This document shows, one piece after another, positions 31,623-39,880 of a DNA stretch of 64,000 bases (the stretch's first letter is position 1; each line of letters starts with the position of its first letter). The position numbers and the translations under genes were made by a program. The stretch covers positions 682,001-746,000 of the forward strand of contig NZ_CP029617.1 of assembly GCF_003945545.1 (NCBI RefSeq), given 5' to 3'. The notes beneath the pieces were generated by a model. The model ran no database searches and was not told where the DNA came from. It worked only from the letters and a program-made list of their open reading frames with translations. This stretch comes from Streptomyces sp. WAC 01529. GTDB lineage: Bacteria; Actinomycetota; Actinomycetes; Streptomycetales; Streptomycetaceae.

Positions 31623-32582
31623 ATGCACCACGACAACAGGATGCCTCCGGACCCCGACGCGACGACGGCCGCGGGCGGGGCGACGGCCGCGGGCGGGGCG
31701 ACGGCCGCGGGCGGGGCGACGGCCGCGGGCGGGGCGACGGCCGCGGGCGGGGCGACGGCCGCGGGCGGGAGGACCCGGGGTACCAGGACCGGGTCGGCGC
31801 TGAGCGAGTCGGCGGTCGGGGCCCCGTGCTGGGTCAGCCTGACGGCACGCGACCTCACCACCGCACAGAGTTTCTACGGTGCCGTGATGGGCTGGGAGTT
31901 CCGCCCGGCCAAGCTCGGCGAGCAGTTCTCCGTCGCCACGGCCCACGGCAACCCGGTCGCCGGGGTCGGCGCCATCGCGTCGTCCCTCCAGATCGCGGCG
32001 GCCTGGACCCCCTACTTCGCGGTGCTGAGCGCGGACGAGACGGTGAGCCGCGTCCGGGAGCGCGGGGGCACCACCGCGGTGGGGCCGATCCCCTTCCCCA
32101 ACGGGCGCGCGGCCCTGCTCTCCGACCGCGACGGCGCCGTCTTCGGCATCTGGGAGGGCGAGATCCTCACCAGCTGGCGCAGCGAACTGCACTCGGCGCC
32201 CGCCTGGCTGCGGCTGCGCACCCGCGACGCGTTCGACGCCGCCATCTTCTACGGCGAGGTCCTGGACTGGGCGTGCGGGCGGCCCGAGTGCTGCGAGGTG
32301 CAGTACCAGCAGGAAGAGGTGGTGGTCTACAGCGCGGGCCGCGCGACGGCGCGGCTCAGTTCGGGTGCCGTAGAGGCGGACCCCGATCCCGGCGTCCGCC
32401 CGCACTGGCAGGTCCACTTCACCGTCGCGGACGTGGAGGCGTGTGTGCGGGCCACGGCCGAGTACGGCGGGCACGTGGTCGACCAGGACCTCTCCGCTCA
32501 GCCCCCCTGGGCGACGCTGCGGGACGCCGACGGCGCGCAGTTCAGGGTGGTCGCGGGGGATACGGGGCATCCGGGGGCCTGA
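31623..32582 (+). CDS. Two-domain VOC protein with Ala-Gly repeat N-terminus
   Basis: From ATG 31623 this is 319 residues (an in-frame TTG at 31617 is possible). After MHHDNRMPPDPDA comes a six-fold (T/A)TAAGG repeat, then two VOC domains: GAPCWVSLTARDLTTAQSFY with VMGWEFRP, and WLRLRTRDAFDAAIFYGEVL ending with FTVADVEACVRATAEYGGHV. It is clearly paralogous to the protein at 16792-17988 but with an unrelated N-terminal repeat. Fold members are dioxygenases, glyoxalases or resistance proteins. No specific function can be read. Confidence 0.87.
   Translation: MHHDNRMPPDPDATTAAGGATAAGGATAAGGATAAGGATAAGGATAAGGRTRGTRTGSALSESAVGAPCWVSLTARDLTTAQSFYGAVMGWEFRPAKLGEQFSVATAHGNPVAGVGAIASSLQIAAAWTPYFAVLSADETVSRVRERGGTTAVGPIPFPNGRAALLSDRDGAVFGIWEGEILTSWRSELHSAPAWLRLRTRDAFDAAIFYGEVLDWACGRPECCEVQYQQEEVVVYSAGRATARLSSGAVEADPDPGVRPHWQVHFTVADVEACVRATAEYGGHVVDQDLSAQPPWATLRDADGAQFRVVAGDTGHPGA
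31662..31769. repeat. 6 x 18-bp tandem repeat in the VOC gene
   Basis: Six head-to-tail copies of ACGGCCGCGGGCGGGGCG (18 bp) run from 31662 to 31769, nearly identical, encoding TAAGGA hexapeptides. The near identity suggests recent expansion by slippage. The unit keeps frame. Confidence 0.92.
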
Positions 32583-32587
32583 CCGGG

Positions 32588-32657
32588 GGGCGGGAGGAGC
32601 GGGGGCAGGGCAGGATCCCCGCCGGGCCACGCGTTACGCGTCCCCCTGCTCCCGCCC
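32588..32657. terminator. Large GC hairpin between convergent genes
   Basis: GGGCGGGAG (32588-32596) pairs with CTCCCGCCC (32649-32657). Inside, GGGGG and CCCCC can extend the stem, and a small ACGCGTTACGCGT palindrome sits in the loop. It separates the VOC stop (32582) from the convergent oxidoreductase stop (32665) and probably terminates both. Confidence 0.55.
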
Positions 32658-32664
32658 GCTTGCG

Positions 32665-34296
32665 TTACATGTCCTCCGGCTCCCGCCCGCTTCGGTCGCG
32701 GCGGCCCAGCGCGCGTTGGGCCGCGAAGAAGACACCCGCGCCGTAGCGGGCGCGCAGGGCGGCCCGCGCGGCGTTGGCGCCCGGGGCACCGTGCACTCCG
32801 CCGCCCGGATGCGCCGAGGCCGAGGCGAGGTAGAGGCCCGGCACCGGCGTCTCCGGGCGCCCGGCGCCGGGGGTCGGCCGGAAGACGAGCTGCTGGTGCA
32901 GGTTGGTCGTACCGGCGTTGATGGCACCGCCCCGCAGATTGGCGTTCAGCGCCTCCAGCGCGGTCGGTGCCAGGACGCGCCGACCGATGATCCGCTCGCG
33001 GAAGCCGGGCGCGAGCCGTTCGATCTGCGCCTCCACCCGGTCCGCCATCGCCTCGCTCTCCCGCTCGTCCCAGCTGCCCGTCAGCGAGTCGTTGCCCGCG
33101 TCGCCCTTGATGTGCTGCGGTACGTGCGTGTAGGCCCACGCCGACTCGGTCCCCGCGGGCGAGCGGGTGGCGTCCGTCGTGGTCATCTGCCCGACCAGGG
33201 TGAACGGCCGGTCCGGCACGAGCCCCCGCGCGATCTGGGCGGCGAACCGCGTCAACTCGTCCACGCCGTCGGCCACATGGACCGTCCCGGCCCGCCGGGC
33301 GGCCTCCGCGGTCCACGGGACGGGCCGGGCCAGGGCCCAGTCGACCTTGAACGTGGCGAAGTCCCAGTGGAAGCGGCGTACGTCCTGCATGAGACGGGAC
33401 GGCAGATGCCCGGCGTCGACAAGGCGGCCGTACAGATCGGGAGCGGCCACATCGGCCAGTACCGCCTTGCGTGCCACCACCCCCTCCCCCGCCGCGGTGC
33501 GCACCCCGACCGCGCGCCCGCCCCGCACCACCACCTCGGTGACGCGCTCACCGCAGCGCACGCTCCCGCCCCGGCGCTCCAGCCTCCGCACGAGAACGTC
33601 CGTCAGGGCGCCCGCCCCGCCCACCGGCACCGGGAAGCCGTGCGTCTGCCCCAGCATGGACATCAGCCAGCCGAAGCCGCCGCTCCCCGCCGCCTCGGGC
33701 GCCAGATCCGCGTGCAGGGCGTTGCCCGCGAGCAGCAGCCGTCCGCCCTCGCCCGCGAACTCCTCCTCGCCCAGCCGGCGCACCGGCAGCATGAGCGAGC
33801 GGGCAAGCCGCAGACCGCCGCCCGCCCTGACCCGCGCGGCCAGACCCAGCGCGGGGCGCACCGGCGGGAACGGCGTGAACATCGCCTGGATCAACGGCTC
33901 CCGCAGGCGGTCCCATATGTCGCACAGCCGATCCCAGCCACGGCCGTCTCCCGCAGCGAACGCGTCCAGCGAGTCGCGGGTCAGGGCGCGGTCGCGGTCC
34001 AGCACGGCGCAGCGTCCGTCCGCCAGCGGGTGGGCGAGGACGTGCTCGGCGTGCGACCAGCGCAGTCCCTCGCGCTCCAGGTCCAGGGCGGCGAGGACCG
34101 GCGAGGCGGCCGCCAGCGGATAGAAGGCGCTGAACATGTCGCTGATGTAGTCCGGGTGCACCCCGCGGTCGCTGCGTACCGCGCCTCCTGGCTGGTCCTG
34201 GGCCTCCAGGACCTCGACGCTCCAGCCCGCGTCGGCCAGTACGTTCGCCGCCACGAGGCCGTTGGGCCCCGCGCCGATCACCACTGCGTCCGGCAT
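32665..34296 (-). CDS. FAD-dependent phytoene-desaturase-like oxidoreductase
   Basis: This 543-residue flavoprotein of the CrtI/PDS-like NAD(P)/FAD oxidoreductase family opens with the FAD dinucleotide-binding fold (MPDAVVIGAGPNGLVAANVL) followed by an acidic residue at the end of strand two (VEVLEAQDQPGGAVRS). The C-terminal FAD-binding end shows PVPGLYLASASAHPGGGVHG and GANAARAAL. ATG 34296. No carotenoid gene is adjacent, so desaturation of a carotenoid is not supported. The close SRPBCC gene upstream (34364-34837), which could bind a hydrophobic ligand, is suggestive only. Confidence 0.9.
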   Translation of the reverse strand: MPDAVVIGAGPNGLVAANVLADAGWSVEVLEAQDQPGGAVRSDRGVHPDYISDMFSAFYPLAAASPVLAALDLEREGLRWSHAEHVLAHPLADGRCAVLDRDRALTRDSLDAFAAGDGRGWDRLCDIWDRLREPLIQAMFTPFPPVRPALGLAARVRAGGGLRLARSLMLPVRRLGEEEFAGEGGRLLLAGNALHADLAPEAAGSGGFGWLMSMLGQTHGFPVPVGGAGALTDVLVRRLERRGGSVRCGERVTEVVVRGGRAVGVRTAAGEGVVARKAVLADVAAPDLYGRLVDAGHLPSRLMQDVRRFHWDFATFKVDWALARPVPWTAEAARRAGTVHVADGVDELTRFAAQIARGLVPDRPFTLVGQMTTTDATRSPAGTESAWAYTHVPQHIKGDAGNDSLTGSWDERESEAMADRVEAQIERLAPGFRERIIGRRVLAPTALEALNANLRGGAINAGTTNLHQQLVFRPTPGAGRPETPVPGLYLASASAHPGGGVHGAPGANAARAALRARYGAGVFFAAQRALGRRDRSGREPEDM

Positions 34297-34308
34297 TCCA
34301 CTCCCCTT

Positions 34309-34369
34309 TGCCCGAAGGCGCTCTGAGATTGCCCGAAGGCGTCTGAGACTGCCCGAAGGCGCTCTAGGA
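34309..34369. repeat. Three 20-bp direct repeats between the SRPBCC and oxidoreductase genes
   Basis: Three copies of TGCCCGAAGGCG(CT)CTGAGA start at 34309, 34330 and 34350. The second lacks two bases and the third has drifted at its end. The third copy contains the stop codon of the SRPBCC gene, so the repeat probably arose by duplication of that gene's tail. Confidence 0.85.
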
Positions 34370-34837
34370 CTCGGTGGCCGGTTCGCCCTGCGCGCGAGCC
34401 GGGGAGCCGCCCTGTTCGACCAGCTCCGCCAGGCGGCTCAGCATGCTGCGGTGCCGGATCTGGATGAGGGCGTCGACCGCGGCGTTGTGCAGCACGCCGC
34501 CCGGCCCCTGGAGCGGATGCTCGTCGACGATCACCAGCGTGTGGGCGCCCCACTGCCGCACCTCGATGGCGATGCGGGCGGTGCCGAGCACCCCGCTGTA
34601 GGCCTCCAGCTCAAGCCGGTTCGGCCTGTCCAGGTGGCGCACCACGGTGTGGCCCGAGACCGTCCAGGGGCCGAGCCGGACGGTGTACTCAAGGCGCGAG
34701 CCGACCGCCGGCCACCGTGTGTCGAGCGGTCGGGAGTCGTGCGTGCCGACCACCCAGTCGGCGTACCGGTGCCCGTCCTCCAGCACCTCCCATACCTCAG
34801 AGGGCGGCCTCTTGACCAACTGATGGCGTACGGCCAC
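34364..34837 (-). CDS. SRPBCC (START/Bet v1-like) family protein
   Basis: This 157-residue helix-grip protein starts at GTG 34837 behind an excellent GAGGAGG. Family pattern: LVKRPPSEVWEVLEDGHRYADW, GTHDSRPLDTRWPAVGSRLEYTVRLG (conserved P-x-x-G-S-x-L), LEAYSGVLGTARIAIEVR and the C-terminal helix LIQIRHRSMLSRLAELVEQG. These proteins bind hydrophobic ligands or act as polyketide cyclases. It is followed by an FAD oxidoreductase in the same direction after a repeated spacer. Confidence 0.87.
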   Translation of the reverse strand: MAVRHQLVKRPPSEVWEVLEDGHRYADWVVGTHDSRPLDTRWPAVGSRLEYTVRLGPWTVSGHTVVRHLDRPNRLELEAYSGVLGTARIAIEVRQWGAHTLVIVDEHPLQGPGGVLHNAAVDALIQIRHRSMLSRLAELVEQGGSPARAQGEPATES

Positions 34838-34959
34838 GTCATGCCTCCTCGTCCCGTGCCGGCCTGCGGTAGCCGGCGCCTCCGCGTATGCGGACTCCTA
34901 CCTCCTCAGCCCACAGCAATCTCGCACCGTGCGCCACAGGAGTCGTACGTACGCGCTTG

Positions 34960-36153
34960 TCATCGGCCCGCGGTGTCCGCTCTGTCCGTGTCCGAGCCTT
35001 CCGCGTCCCCCGCGAGGGCCGTCAGGTCGCTCAGCAGGCGTTGCGTGTCGGCGGTCAGGCCGCCGAGGGCGGGGGTGGCCCGGGAGTGGCTGTCCGTGAG
35101 CAGGCGGGTCAGCCGCTGGTGGGCCTCCTTCGCCGTGCGCAGCGCGCTGCGGCGGTCCCGTGCCGTTTCCGGGCGGTCACTCTCCTCGGATCCGGGGGCG
35201 TCGCTCTTGTCGAGCGCGCACACGTCCCCGGCCGCCCGCAGCAGCTCGGAGAGGATGCCCGGGGCGTCCTCCGGCAGGTCGGCGAGGGAGGGCCTGTCCT
35301 CGCCGGTCTCGGCGAGGGTGCGCACGGTCGTCTTGATGTGCTCCGTGATCCTGTCCCAGGTGAAGTCCCAGTCGGACGCGGGCGCACGGGGCACGGAACG
35401 GCGCAGCTTGCGGCCGGGGTTGAAGCGGTAGCTCTCGTCGGACCAGCGCCGCGCGGTGCGCAGGTCCGTCACGAGGTCGGTCAGCCGCTGCGCCCGGTCG
35501 TACCAGCCCTGGGCCTTCTTCGGGTCGAAGGGCTTCTCCTGGATGCCGTCCGCGACGGTGTGCAGCAGGTCGCCGCTCTCCTGGGGCAGGCGGCTCCGCA
35601 GATGCAGCACGTCACGCTCGTGCACCGGGGGCAGGATCAGGGCGTTCACCGCGATGCCGATGACGGCGCCGACCAGCGTCTCGAAGAGGCGGTGCAGGAT
35701 GTCGAAGCTCGAGTACGTGCCGTACGCGAGGACGAAGAGCGCCGCCGTCGGCGCGTACATGCCCTGGGTGCCGAAGCGGGCGTAGGTGCTCAGCAGCACG
35801 GTGACGGGCAGGACGAGGGCCATGGCCGCCAGCGTGTTGTTCCCCGTGAGGACCGCGGCGCCCGCCGCGAGCAGTGTGCCGACCATGACCACCGCGAACT
35901 GCTGCATCGCCGAGCGCAGCGAGCGGTAGACGGTGCTCTGCACGAGGAAGAGCGCCGTCCAGGGGGCGAGGAGCGCCATCGGCGCGCTCCACCACCACCC
36001 GGCGACCGCCCAGGCGAGCACCGCGGCGCCCGCCGCCTTGAGCGACTGGACCGTCGTGTCACGTTCCGGCCCCGAGGTCGTCACGGCCCTGCGCGCGGAC
36101 TGCCACAGGGCCGACACCTCCCAGCGCAGCGCGTTCCACCGAATACCGGCCAC
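34960..36153 (-). CDS. FUSC-family (aromatic acid exporter-like) membrane protein
   Basis: This 397-residue protein has about six hydrophobic helices in the first 185 residues (for example AAVLAWAVAGWWWSAPMALL and QQFAVVMVGTLLAAGAAVL), the half-FUSC arrangement, then a long, charged cytoplasmic helical region (residues 190-397). The motif segment PTAALFVLAYGTYSSFDILH followed by RLFETLVGAVIGIAVNAL is typical. GTG 36153. Such proteins export aromatic acids or amphiphiles, but the cargo is unknown here. Confidence 0.85.
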   Translation of the reverse strand: MAGIRWNALRWEVSALWQSARRAVTTSGPERDTTVQSLKAAGAAVLAWAVAGWWWSAPMALLAPWTALFLVQSTVYRSLRSAMQQFAVVMVGTLLAAGAAVLTGNNTLAAMALVLPVTVLLSTYARFGTQGMYAPTAALFVLAYGTYSSFDILHRLFETLVGAVIGIAVNALILPPVHERDVLHLRSRLPQESGDLLHTVADGIQEKPFDPKKAQGWYDRAQRLTDLVTDLRTARRWSDESYRFNPGRKLRRSVPRAPASDWDFTWDRITEHIKTTVRTLAETGEDRPSLADLPEDAPGILSELLRAAGDVCALDKSDAPGSEESDRPETARDRRSALRTAKEAHQRLTRLLTDSHSRATPALGGLTADTQRLLSDLTALAGDAEGSDTDRADTAGR

Positions 36154-36210
36154 CTCTTTCCGTCCTCTTTTCCGTCCTCTGCCTGGGGCAGCGGTGTTTC
36201 CGTGCTCCGG

Positions 36211-37107
36211 CTAGGGCAGCGGCGTGCCGCCCGTGGCGTTCATGATCTCGGCGGTGATGAAGCTCGCGTGCTCGGACGCGAGGAAGACGTAGGCGGGCGC
36301 CATCTCCGCGGGCTGCGCGGGGCGCCCGATCGGCGCCTGCTTGCCGAACTCCTTGGTGTCCGGCAGCGTCGCGGGGATCAGCGGCGTCCACACCGGGCCC
36401 GGGGCGACCGCGTTGACGCGGATTCCGTCGTCGATCAGCATCTGGGCGAGGCCCTGGGTGAAGGTGACGATGGCGCCCTTGGTCATGGCGTAGTCGAGGA
36501 GGTGCGGGCTCGGCTTGTAGGCCTGCACGGACGTGGTGTTGATGATCGATCCGCCGCGCGGGATGTGCGGCACGGCCATCTTGCAGAGCCAGAACATCCC
36601 GTACAGATTCGTCCGTACGACCTGGTCGAACTGTTCGGTGGAGATGTCACCGATGCCTTCGGGCTGGGACATCTGGTAGGCCGCGTTGTTGACCAGGATG
36701 TCGATCCGTCCGAACTCCGTCACCGCGCGCTCCACGAGCCTGCGGCACTGCTCCTCCTCGCGGATGTCGCACGGCACGGCGAACACCTGCCGCCCGGCGT
36801 CCTCGACGAGGCGCGCCGTCTCCCTGGCGTCGCCCGCCTCCGAGGGCAGATGGGTGAAGACGATGTCCGCGCCCTCGCGGGCGAAGGCGAGGGCGACCGC
36901 CCGGCCGATGCCGGAGTCGCCGCCGGTCAGCAGCACCTTGCGGTCCTTCAGCAGGCCGCTGCCGCGGTACGACTCCTCGCCGTGGTCGGGCGGCGGGTCC
37001 ATGGCGCCCGTCCAGCCGGGCGGCTCCTGGTCCTGCTGCGGGAACTCGGGCCGGGGATGACGTGTGGTCGGGTCCTGCCGGTCCTGTGCGCCGGGGGTGT
37101 CGTTCAT
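36211..37107 (-). CDS. SDR-family oxidoreductase (YhdF/glucose-1-dehydrogenase-like)
   Basis: This 298-residue short-chain dehydrogenase has the extended hydrophilic N-terminus (PEFPQQDQEPPGWTGAMDPP) typical of the general-stress YhdF/YghA branch. Cofactor site: LLTGGDSGIGRAVALAFARE (T-G-x-x-x-G-x-G). Active site: Ser in IINTTSVQAYKPSPHLLDYAMTKG with the Y-x-x-x-K as Y-A-M-T-K. NNAAYQM gives the structural Asn. ATG 37107. Substrate unknown. Such proteins are often stress-induced. Confidence 0.94.
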   Translation of the reverse strand: MNDTPGAQDRQDPTTRHPRPEFPQQDQEPPGWTGAMDPPPDHGEESYRGSGLLKDRKVLLTGGDSGIGRAVALAFAREGADIVFTHLPSEAGDARETARLVEDAGRQVFAVPCDIREEEQCRRLVERAVTEFGRIDILVNNAAYQMSQPEGIGDISTEQFDQVVRTNLYGMFWLCKMAVPHIPRGGSIINTTSVQAYKPSPHLLDYAMTKGAIVTFTQGLAQMLIDDGIRVNAVAPGPVWTPLIPATLPDTKEFGKQAPIGRPAQPAEMAPAYVFLASEHASFITAEIMNATGGTPLP

Positions 37108-37266
37108 CGGCTGCGCCTTCCTGCTCGTTCCTTCCCACCCTCCGCTCCGGGGGCGGCTCCCACCACTTGGGGGTGGCGGGGCCGCGCACGGCCGGCTAGT
37201 GCGGCCGCCCGTGCGGGGGTCCGTCGGGTGCCCGGGCGCGCGGGGGTGAAACGACGAGAGGGCAGG

Positions 37267-38772
37267 TCAGTCGCTGCCGGTCAGTTCGCCGCTGAGCTTG
37301 TCGTGGAGGTGGGCGCTCGGCTGGTTCAGGCCGATGATCTCGACGGTCTTGCCACGCTGCTCGTACTTGGTCCGAATCGCGTCGAGAGCGGCGACGGACG
37401 AGGCGTCCCAGATGTGGGCGGCGGTGAGGTCGATGACGACCCTGGCGCGGTCGGTGGTGTAGTCGAACTGGCCTACGAGGTCGTTGGAGGAGGCGAAGAA
37501 CAGCTCGCCGGTGACGGAGTAGACCACACTGTCGCCGTCGGGGGCGGTGAGCGAGGTGACATGGACGAGGTGGGCGACGCGCCTGGCGAAGATCACCATC
37601 GCGGTGAGGGAGCCGACGACCACGCCGACGGCGAGGTTGTGGGTGGCGACCACGCACACGACCGTGACCGCCATGACCGTGATCTCACCGGCGGGCATCC
37701 GCTTCAGCGTGGCCGGGGCGACGGAGTGCCAGTCGAAGGTCGCGAAGCAGACCATGATCATGACGGCGACCAGGGCGGCCATGGGGATGTCGGAGACGAC
37801 GGGGCCGAAGGCGATGCAGAGCACCAGCAGGAACGTACCGGCCAGGAAGGTGGAGAGGCGGGTGCGGGCGCCCGACACCTTTACGTTGATCATCGTCTGA
37901 CCGATCACGGCACAGCCGCCCATGCCGCCGAGGAAGCCGGTGACGATGTTGGCGATGCCCTGGCCGATCGACTCGCGGGTCTTGGAGGAGTGCGTGTCGG
38001 TGAGCTCGTCGACCAGCTTGGCGGTCATCAGGGACTCCATCAGGCCGACCAGCGCCATGGCGAGCGCGTAGGGGGCGATGGTCGTCAGCGTGTCCATGGT
38101 GAACGGCACATCGGGCACCCCCGGCACCGGCAGGGAGGACGGCAGCTCGCCCCGGTCGCCCACGGTCGGCACGGCGATCCCGGCGCCGACCGTGAGGGCG
38201 GTGAGGATCACGATGGAGACGAGGGGCGCCGGGACCGCCTTGGTGACCTTCGGCAGGAACACCATGAGCGCGAGGCCGCCGATGATCAGCGGGTAGACGG
38301 CCCAGGGCACGTCGTGCATCTCGGGGACCTGCGCCATGAAGACCAGGATGGCCAGCGCGTTGACGAAGCCGACCATCACGCTGCGCGGCACGAACCGCAT
38401 CAGCCTGGCGACGCCGAGCGCGCCGAGGGCGATCTGGAAGACGCCGGCCAGGATGACGCAGGCGATCAGGTGACCGAGGCCGTGTTCGCGGTTGAGCGGG
38501 GCGATGACCAGGGCGACGGCGCCGGTCGCGGCGGAGATCATGGCGCGGCGCCCGCCGACGACCGAGAGGGTCACGGCCATGGTGAAGGACGCGAAGAGAC
38601 CGATCGCCGGATCGACTCCGGCGATGATCGAGAACGAGATCGCCTCGGGGATCAGCGCGAGGGCGACGACGAGACCCGCCAGGATTTCGGTGCGCCACAC
38701 CTTCGGGTCGGACAGCCAGTCGGGGCGAAGACCCCGCAGCCGGTCGGCCGGGGAGAGTGGGGAGGAGGACAA
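37267..38772 (-). CDS. SulP-family anion transporter with STAS domain
   Basis: This 501-residue SulP carrier has about twelve transmembrane helices (signature LAGLVVALALIPEAISFSII) and a C-terminal STAS domain (residues 400-501, ARVVIDLTAAHIWDASSVAA with the D-x-S-S phosphorylatable loop). SulP proteins carry sulfate, bicarbonate or other oxyanions. The first usable start is TTG 38772, with a weak ribosome binding site. It is divergent from a beta-carbonic anhydrase followed by a second SulP gene, which favours bicarbonate as a possible substrate, although sulfate is not excluded. Confidence 0.93.
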   Translation of the reverse strand: MSSSPLSPADRLRGLRPDWLSDPKVWRTEILAGLVVALALIPEAISFSIIAGVDPAIGLFASFTMAVTLSVVGGRRAMISAATGAVALVIAPLNREHGLGHLIACVILAGVFQIALGALGVARLMRFVPRSVMVGFVNALAILVFMAQVPEMHDVPWAVYPLIIGGLALMVFLPKVTKAVPAPLVSIVILTALTVGAGIAVPTVGDRGELPSSLPVPGVPDVPFTMDTLTTIAPYALAMALVGLMESLMTAKLVDELTDTHSSKTRESIGQGIANIVTGFLGGMGGCAVIGQTMINVKVSGARTRLSTFLAGTFLLVLCIAFGPVVSDIPMAALVAVMIMVCFATFDWHSVAPATLKRMPAGEITVMAVTVVCVVATHNLAVGVVVGSLTAMVIFARRVAHLVHVTSLTAPDGDSVVYSVTGELFFASSNDLVGQFDYTTDRARVVIDLTAAHIWDASSVAALDAIRTKYEQRGKTVEIIGLNQPSAHLHDKLSGELTGSD

Positions 38773-39184
38773 AAGCGCGGGAACCTGTCGTGCTCGGGCA
38801 CACCCGGCGTCGTGAAGGGGTATGCGGGGGGCCTGAACGGCAGCCTTACTCTACCCATCCCTCGCCCACCGGGCCCGAAGGGCCATGTGAACGGAATCGC
38901 CCCGCGTGCTCCACATGATCTACACGTGAAGCTCTGCCCAATAGTTAAGGTCTGCACCAACTCGCAGGTCAGCGACGGTTATTACTCATTCTTTGGCAAG
39001 AATTTGCTCTGTCATCAGAGGTTAATGCGATGGCAAAGTGGGAGACACAGCAGCCGTCAAGGCTGTGCCCGGGGCCACGTGGACCCCGCTGTCCCAGCGG
39101 GCACCCGCGGCGCCCCACCGTCACCATCGACCCGACCACACCGCGTCCCGGCACACGCCGGAGAGACGCAGGAGGCAGGCCACC
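38773..39184. other. 412-bp divergent intergenic region with an AT-rich core
   Basis: Between the TTG of the SulP gene and the ATG of carbonic anhydrase there is no convincing gene. The core 38940-39035 is strikingly AT-rich for this genome (for example GGTTATTACTCATTCTTTGG and AATTTGCTCTGTCATCAG) and is the likely promoter and operator zone. Two short plus-strand open frames starting at ATG 39025 and 39030 run toward the carbonic anhydrase start. The 39030 frame ends in a TGA that overlaps the carbonic anhydrase ATG, a leader-peptide-like arrangement, but neither has a ribosome binding site. Confidence 0.5.
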
Positions 39185-39826
39185 ATGAAGTCCCTGATCG
39201 ACAACGCCCGCTCATTCGCCGCGACGCACGTCGCGGACCCCCGGAACACCGCGGCCTTCGAGGCCCTCGGGGCAGGGCAGTCCCCCGAAGCACTCTTCGT
39301 CACGTGCTCCGACTCGCGCGTCGTCCCGACCCTCATCACCGGAGCGCGCCCCGGCGAACTCTTCGAACTCCGTACGGCGGGCAACGTCGTCCCGCCCTAC
39401 CCCTCCGCCGGACACCCGGACAGCCCGGGCCACCCCATGAGCGAGGCGGCCACCATCGAGTACGCGGTCCGTGTGCTCGGCGTCCGCGACATCGTCGTCT
39501 GCGGACACTCGCACTGCGGCGCGGTCGGCGCCCTGGTGCGCGGCGAAGACCTGTCGGCGGTCCCGGCCGTCCGCGACTGGCTGGAGCACTCCGTCGCCCC
39601 CGACGCCGCCCTGCGCACCCTCACCCCGGCCACTGAGGACGTGGCGGAGGCCGTACAGACGCATGTGCTCGCCCAGTTGGAGAGGCTGCGCGCATACCCC
39701 TGCGTCCGTGAGCGGATAGCCGACGGCTCGCTCACCCTCCACGCCTGGTACTACGAGGTGCACACCGGCGTCGTCTCCGCCCACCGTCCGTCGTCCGACG
39801 GCCGCGCGGCGTTCGGTCCGCTGTGA
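39185..39826 (+). CDS. Beta-class carbonic anhydrase
   Basis: This 213-residue zinc enzyme interconverts CO2 and bicarbonate. Zinc ligands and catalytic pair are visible: VTCSDSRVVP (Cys, with Asp-Arg dyad) and GHSHCGAVGAL (His and Cys three residues apart). ATG 39185 follows AGGAGGCAGGCCACC. It precedes a SulP transporter by 54 bp on the same strand, an arrangement seen for bicarbonate-transport pairs. It can serve anaplerotic carboxylation by retaining CO2 as bicarbonate. Confidence 0.95.
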   Translation: MKSLIDNARSFAATHVADPRNTAAFEALGAGQSPEALFVTCSDSRVVPTLITGARPGELFELRTAGNVVPPYPSAGHPDSPGHPMSEAATIEYAVRVLGVRDIVVCGHSHCGAVGALVRGEDLSAVPAVRDWLEHSVAPDAALRTLTPATEDVAEAVQTHVLAQLERLRAYPCVRERIADGSLTLHAWYYEVHTGVVSAHRPSSDGRAAFGPL

Positions 39827-39880
39827 GGACCGCAGCGCCCCTCCGCCCGGCCCGCTCCCACGACAGGACCCCCCACCCTC

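Noticed and set aside
39025..39188. Short leader-like frames before carbonic anhydrase
   Set aside because: Starts at 39025 and 39030 lack ribosome binding sites and have Arg/Pro-rich composition. The stop/start overlap may be chance.
34888..39636. A 1,582-codon open frame on the plus strand
   Set aside because: It is antisense to the FUSC, SDR and SulP genes, all of which have clear motifs. The composition is Gly/Arg/Asp/His-rich shadow sequence with no domain.
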